A DNA stretch of 7,235 bases, taken from NCBI GenBank assembly GCA_002402315.1, contig DHFP01000064.1, positions 1 through 7,235 of the forward strand, in the 5' to 3' direction. Numbering within the stretch: position 1 is the first letter of the stretch; each line of letters begins with the position of its first letter. This DNA comes from Clostridiales bacterium UBA4821. Its GTDB lineage: Bacteria; Bacillota; Clostridia; Acetivibrionales; UBA4821. Below, one piece after another: positions 5,603 to 7,235 of the stretch. The notes beneath the pieces are model-generated. The model saw only the letters and a program-made list of their open reading frames with translations, had not been told where the DNA came from and ran no database searches. A program made the position numbers and the translations under genes.

Positions 5603-5634
5603 ATTAATTGAGCAAGACTAACAATTATATATAA

Positions 5635-5661
5635 GGGTGGGAGTCTACGTTTGGGTTTGGG
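5635..5661 (+). other. Four-GGG motif, possible G-quadruplex
   Basis: GGG runs at 5635-5637, 5639-5641, 5653-5655 and 5659-5661 are separated by 1, 11 and 3 nt. The long middle loop makes a stable quadruplex less certain, but four GGG runs within 27 nt are striking in such AT-rich DNA. TCCCACCC (4912-4919) on the other side of the 146-residue gene is the inverse of GGGTGGGA here (5635-5642). Confidence 0.4.
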
Positions 5662-5838
5662 ACATAAAATTTGTTAATAAACCAAATATAAATAAAACTT
5701 TTTACGAGGGAGAAATAAACTTTTTGAAATACTAAGCATTGGTAATCAATTAGTTATATTTTCCCTTGTTTTTATTTATTGTGTGAAAACAAATAAAGAA
5801 GTGTTATCCTTCATAAAAAATAAAGAGTTTAATCAAAG

Positions 5839-6069
5839 GTGTTGTCAAGCAATGCTGATAAATATAGCAATGCAATGAACAAACTAACATCATTAAATGA
5901 AAGAAGACAAGCTTTAGTTTCTCATTTTAAGAAGAATGATATTACATATGAAATGAATGATAAATACTTTTCTTATGAAGGATATTATACTTGGCACGTA
6001 GCCAATATTGATACTCATTTATCACTTACATCACAATGTAATGCAATTGATAATAATTGTAATCATTAA
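5839..6069 (+). CDS. Hypothetical small protein (76 residues from GTG, 64 from ATG at 5875)
   Basis: The frame opens after a stop at 5830 and could start at GTG 5839, TTG 5842 or ATG 5875 (MNKLTSLNERRQ). None has the ATTATG context of neighbouring genes, so the start is unsettled; the ATG is the conservative choice, while the residues before it (SSNADKYSNA) also look protein-like. The product has a basic helical N-terminal part (NKLTSLNERRQALVSHFKK) and an aromatic middle (MNDKYFSYEGYYTWHVANID) and ends with two cysteines and a histidine (CNAIDNNCNH). I recognise no family. Codon use (AGA, TTA, AAT) matches the other genes of this block. It ends 14 nt before the next gene and is probably its operon partner. 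Confidence 0.6.
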   Translation: MLSSNADKYSNAMNKLTSLNERRQALVSHFKKNDITYEMNDKYFSYEGYYTWHVANIDTHLSLTSQCNAIDNNCNH

Positions 6070-6083
6070 TAAATAATAATATT

Positions 6084-6224
6084 ATGAAAAATTGTAGAGT
6101 TTGTGGTTATATAACTAAACAGAATGTTTGTCCTGAATGTCATTGTGATGTTATGATTGATAAAGATGATTACAATTGGGAAAAAATATCTAAGTCTATT
6201 GATTGGTCTAAAATAATAAAATGA
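6084..6224 (+). CDS. Cysteine-rich 46-residue protein, probable single zinc knuckle
   Basis: This 46-residue ORF starts with an ATG in the context ATATTATG. It begins MKNCRVCGY with cysteines at 4, 7, 16, 19 and 21, giving C-x2-C-G ... C-P-x-C-H-C, a rubredoxin-like or zinc-ribbon knuckle (C4, C7, C16, C19). An acidic and Trp-containing tail follows (DKDDYNWEKISKSIDWSK). This tail after a zinc knuckle suggests a protein-binding adaptor, for example one acting on a host enzyme, but this is inference. The TGA at 6222-6224 overlaps the next gene's ATG as ATGA, so the two are likely coupled. It is too short for many gene callers, but the cysteine spacing and the coupling support it. Confidence 0.78.
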   Translation: MKNCRVCGYITKQNVCPECHCDVMIDKDDYNWEKISKSIDWSKIIK

Positions 6225-6385
6225 TGATGGAACAACTGATACAAGAGAAGAGGATTCTAAAAGAATCTTATTTCAATGGAACATTGAATGTTAATCAATA
6301 TATTAGTAGATTAATTATTATATTAATGGAAATTAATAGCCTTAATAATAATGATAATAATTTAATAGCTGAAAAAGCTGCTTAA
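6221..6385 (+). CDS. Hypothetical 54-residue helical protein
   Basis: This 54-residue ORF has three consecutive ATG codons (6221, 6224, 6227); the first overlaps the upstream TGA. The sequence is one charged helix (EQLIQEKRILKES), then FNGTLNVNQYISRLIIILMEINSL, and an Asn/Asp-rich linker ending in EKAA. The stretch RLIIILMEI is hydrophobic but too short for a secure membrane span. I recognise no family. The close coupling to the cysteine-rich gene suggests joint action, perhaps as a complex. Confidence 0.68.
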   Translation: MMMEQLIQEKRILKESYFNGTLNVNQYISRLIIILMEINSLNNNDNNLIAEKAA

Positions 6386-6422
6386 AATAGTTGAATAGGT
6401 TTAACTTAATAGTATTTATATT

Positions 6423-6650
6423 ATGTATGGAGATTATAACAAAAATAAAAGAACTAATGTTGATAAAATAAGACAATTAGTTCAAGAAGGTTATACAGAT
6501 CTTGGTTGGGCTAATGGTGGTAAATCTTTTACTGTTCCTAATGATAGAAAAGAATCAATAGATTGTTCTACTTATGCAAATAGAGGAACTGATGTTGTTT
6601 ATATTGATAAAGTTAATAAGGAGATATTACACGTTGATATGTCTGATTAA
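6423..6650 (+). CDS. Hypothetical 75-residue protein
   Basis: This 75-residue protein starts with ATG in the context TATTATG, 37 nt after the previous stop. The N-terminal part is basic and helical (NKNKRTNVDKIRQLVQEGY), followed by a compact beta-like part (GWANGGKSFTVPND, then GTDVVYIDKVNKEILHVDMSD). One cysteine (C48) is present. The pattern resembles a small alpha/beta domain, but I cannot name it. It ends just before a perfect hairpin, so it may be the last gene of a small transcript. Confidence 0.8.
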   Translation: MYGDYNKNKRTNVDKIRQLVQEGYTDLGWANGGKSFTVPNDRKESIDCSTYANRGTDVVYIDKVNKEILHVDMSD

Positions 6651-6659
6651 ATAATAATA

Positions 6660-6695
6660 ATAAAGCTCAATTGATTTATATTAGTTGAGCTTTAT
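6660..6695 (+). terminator. Stem-loop between two small genes, weak terminator candidate
   Basis: Two 11-nt arms, AAAAGCTCAA-type at 6660-6670 and TTGAGCTTTA-type at 6685-6695, pair perfectly around a 14-nt loop. The stem is AT-rich, with GCTC/GAGC the only GC part, and there is no long T tract after it. It lies 10 nt after the stop at 6650 and 19 nt before the next ATG, so it could end the upstream transcript, attenuate the downstream gene or stabilise the mRNA. Confidence 0.5.
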
Positions 6696-6714
6696 ATAAA
6701 AACAAACAAACATT

Positions 6715-6933
6715 ATGGATGTATCAAAAATGATAGAGGTATTAAAAGAATTCATAGCTCTAAAAGAAACTCAAGATGAGATACAAAGAAGAATAGCTGC
6801 ATTAGAACTTCTTTATAAAGAGGAACAAATTTCTGATGAAGAGTATTTAAAAGCTTTATTAGTTGCTAAAGCAGACACAAAAGCTGGTCTTGAAAGACTA
6901 GAAGTGTTAAAAGAACAAATAAGTAAATTATAA
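6715..6933 (+). CDS. 72-residue coiled-coil protein
   Basis: This 72-residue protein is helical throughout, with heptad-like spacing: MIEVLKEFIALKETQDEIQRRIAALELLYKE, a short break at QISDEEYLK, then VAKADTKAGLERLEVLKEQISKL. It has no cysteine, membrane span or catalytic motif and probably forms a helical hairpin or an oligomer. The leader is AACAAACAAACATT before the ATG, A-rich and without Shine-Dalgarno, like the leader of the gene at 7038. No family is recognised; small coiled-coil proteins in phage early regions often bind host proteins, which is only a guess here. Confidence 0.82.
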   Translation: MDVSKMIEVLKEFIALKETQDEIQRRIAALELLYKEEQISDEEYLKALLVAKADTKAGLERLEVLKEQISKL

Positions 6934-6937
6934 TATT

Positions 6938-7021
6938 ATGCCAATATATAATTCACTTTGGGAAGTATTAATTTTAATTATTCTTCTCATATTTTTAATA
7001 AGAGCATTTAATGTAGAATAA
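6938..7021 (+). CDS. 27-residue single-pass membrane peptide
   Basis: This tiny ORF starts with ATG in the context ATATTATG, 4 nt after the preceding stop and 16 nt before the next gene. The sequence is a short polar head (MPIYNSLWE), an uninterrupted hydrophobic span at residues 10-21 (VLILIILLIFLI) and a short tail with one Arg. Including flanking residues the span is about 14-17 residues, slightly short but enough for an inner-membrane helix. A small phage membrane peptide here could act in superinfection exclusion, membrane modification or lysis control; the sequence does not decide. Support comes from start context, spacing and coherent hydrophobicity. Confidence 0.65.
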   Translation: MPIYNSLWEVLILIILLIFLIRAFNVE

Positions 7022-7037
7022 ATTAACAAACAAACAA

Positions 7038-7199
7038 ATGTCAAAGAATTTAATAACAGGTTATGATTTATCAACAGATGAGTTTGGTCAAAGATTTAAT
7101 AAAAATGTTCCAACAATTAAAACAGCAACAGTTGATGAACAACGTATTCAAGAGTTAATGTTTAATCATAACAATAGAGTTGTAAAATTAATGTATTAA
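7038..7199 (+). CDS. Hypothetical 53-residue protein
   Basis: This 53-residue ORF begins MSKNLITGYDLSTDEFGQRF, followed by KNVPTIKTATVDEQRIQELMFNHNN and ending VVKLMY. It is soluble and mixed in charge, with a predicted C-terminal helix; I recognise no family. The leader AACAAACAAACAA directly precedes the ATG and repeats the leader of the gene at 6715. The gene ends 2 nt before the ATG of the next one, consistent with a tight operon. Confidence 0.72.
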   Translation: MSKNLITGYDLSTDEFGQRFNKNVPTIKTATVDEQRIQELMFNHNNRVVKLMY

Positions 7200-7201
7200 T
7201 T

Positions 7202-7235
7202 ATGACTTACAAACAAGCTAAAATTAGAGCTAAAT
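7202..7235 (+). CDS. Start of a further small gene, cut by window edge
   Basis: An ATG in the context AATTATG lies 2 nt after the preceding stop and opens a frame of 11 complete residues (MTYKQAKIRAK) to the window end. The spacing and start context match the other genes of this cluster; nothing can be said about function. Confidence 0.5.
   Translation, partial: MTYKQAKIRAK

Larger units (their letters stand above)
5545..5838 (+). other. Gene-free stretch with hairpin, G-tract motif and repeated TAAACTTTT boxes
   Basis: No convincing coding sequence lies here on either strand. It holds the long stem-loop (5553-5602), two exact copies of ACGTGAGCAAT (5547-5557 and 5569-5579) with a third TGAGCAA at 5609-5615, and four GGG runs at 5635-5661. 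Two similar boxes lie 25 bp apart, TAAAACTTTTT (5693-5703) and TAAACTTTTTG (5718-5728). A TTTG at 5670-5673 lies 19 nt before the first box, which is promoter-like but lacks a proper TAnnTTTG. The region probably ends one transcript and starts the small-gene cluster; a small RNA is also possible. Confidence 0.55.

Noticed and set aside
5301..5615. CRISPR-like array from the repeated words
   Set aside because: The 19-bp repeat is coding with only two copies, and the 11-bp repeats are too short and belong to a hairpin.
5549..5621. Tiny GTG-started frames at 5549 and 5571, the second encoding a short hydrophobic peptide (SNYVLLIIIALIEQD)
   Set aside because: Both lie within the long stem-loop and its repeats, use GTG without the local start context, and are only 16-20 codons; the hairpin explains the sequence better.
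5771..5799. Inverted A/T repeat TTTATTT / AAATAAA
   Set aside because: Too short and of too low complexity to be distinguished from chance in AT-rich DNA.
5545..5838. A tRNA in the gene-free stretch
   Set aside because: No cloverleaf, no GTTCRA-type T-loop and no acceptor stem could be found; the only strong structure is a single hairpin.
1..7235. Recoding of TAG or TGA, known in some crAss-like phages
   Set aside because: No gene has an in-frame TAG or TGA; TGA ends three genes exactly at a downstream overlap or start, and the single TAG (4440-4438) is followed by another in-frame stop within nine codons.

Overview
This window looks like part of an AT-rich tailed-phage genome of the crAss-like group (Crassvirales) infecting a Bacteroidetes host. 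The grounds are a recognisable large terminase followed directly by a portal-like protein, an HU/IHF-type gene inside the structural operon, a Bacteroidetes-type promoter (TTTG, 19 nt, TAnnTTTG), starts lacking Shine-Dalgarno sequences, and blocks of genes on opposite strands. The assignment comes from reading the sequence; no database search was possible. TAA, TGA and TAG all act as stops and no gene contains an in-frame stop, so the standard bacterial code applies.

Left block (1-4797, minus strand, read right to left): a tightly packed virion/packaging operon. From its promoter the order is a winged-helix-like protein, an HU/IHF-like protein without the DNA-binding arm, a zinc-ribbon protein, two small acidic proteins, a small helical protein directly upstream of the terminase (a positional small-terminase candidate), the 680-residue TerL, and the first 310 residues of the portal protein, which runs off the left edge. 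Neighbouring genes overlap by TAATG or ATGA in five places and by 14 nt in one (or are separated by 1 nt if an internal start is used). The single real gap, before the 113-residue protein, carries the same 16-nt start-site sequence as the first gene of the operon.

Divergent region (4798-5103): about 306 bp without a gene. It contains the leftward promoter, a C-tract cluster, an almost pure A/T tract, and a GC-rich hairpin followed by T6 on the minus strand, which looks like a leftward terminator upstream of the structural promoter. The G6 tract in this hairpin can also pair with a second C tract.

Right block (5104-7235, plus strand): it starts with an unrecognised 146-residue protein whose base composition and codon use (TTG leucine, GAC, some CGT) differ from every neighbour and which contains a 19-bp internal repeat. 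Then come a long hairpin, a G-tract motif and about 290 bp without a gene, followed by at least eight very small genes. These include a 46-residue cysteine-rich protein overlapping a 54-residue one, a coiled-coil protein, a 27-residue single-pass membrane peptide and several unknowns. A small-gene cluster opposite the structural operon is what one expects of an early, host-interaction region in this phage group, but expression timing is inferred.

No tRNA, rRNA, CRISPR array, insertion sequence or integrase was seen. The most interesting parts are the divergent control region, the atypical 146-residue gene and the uncharacterised small-protein cluster.
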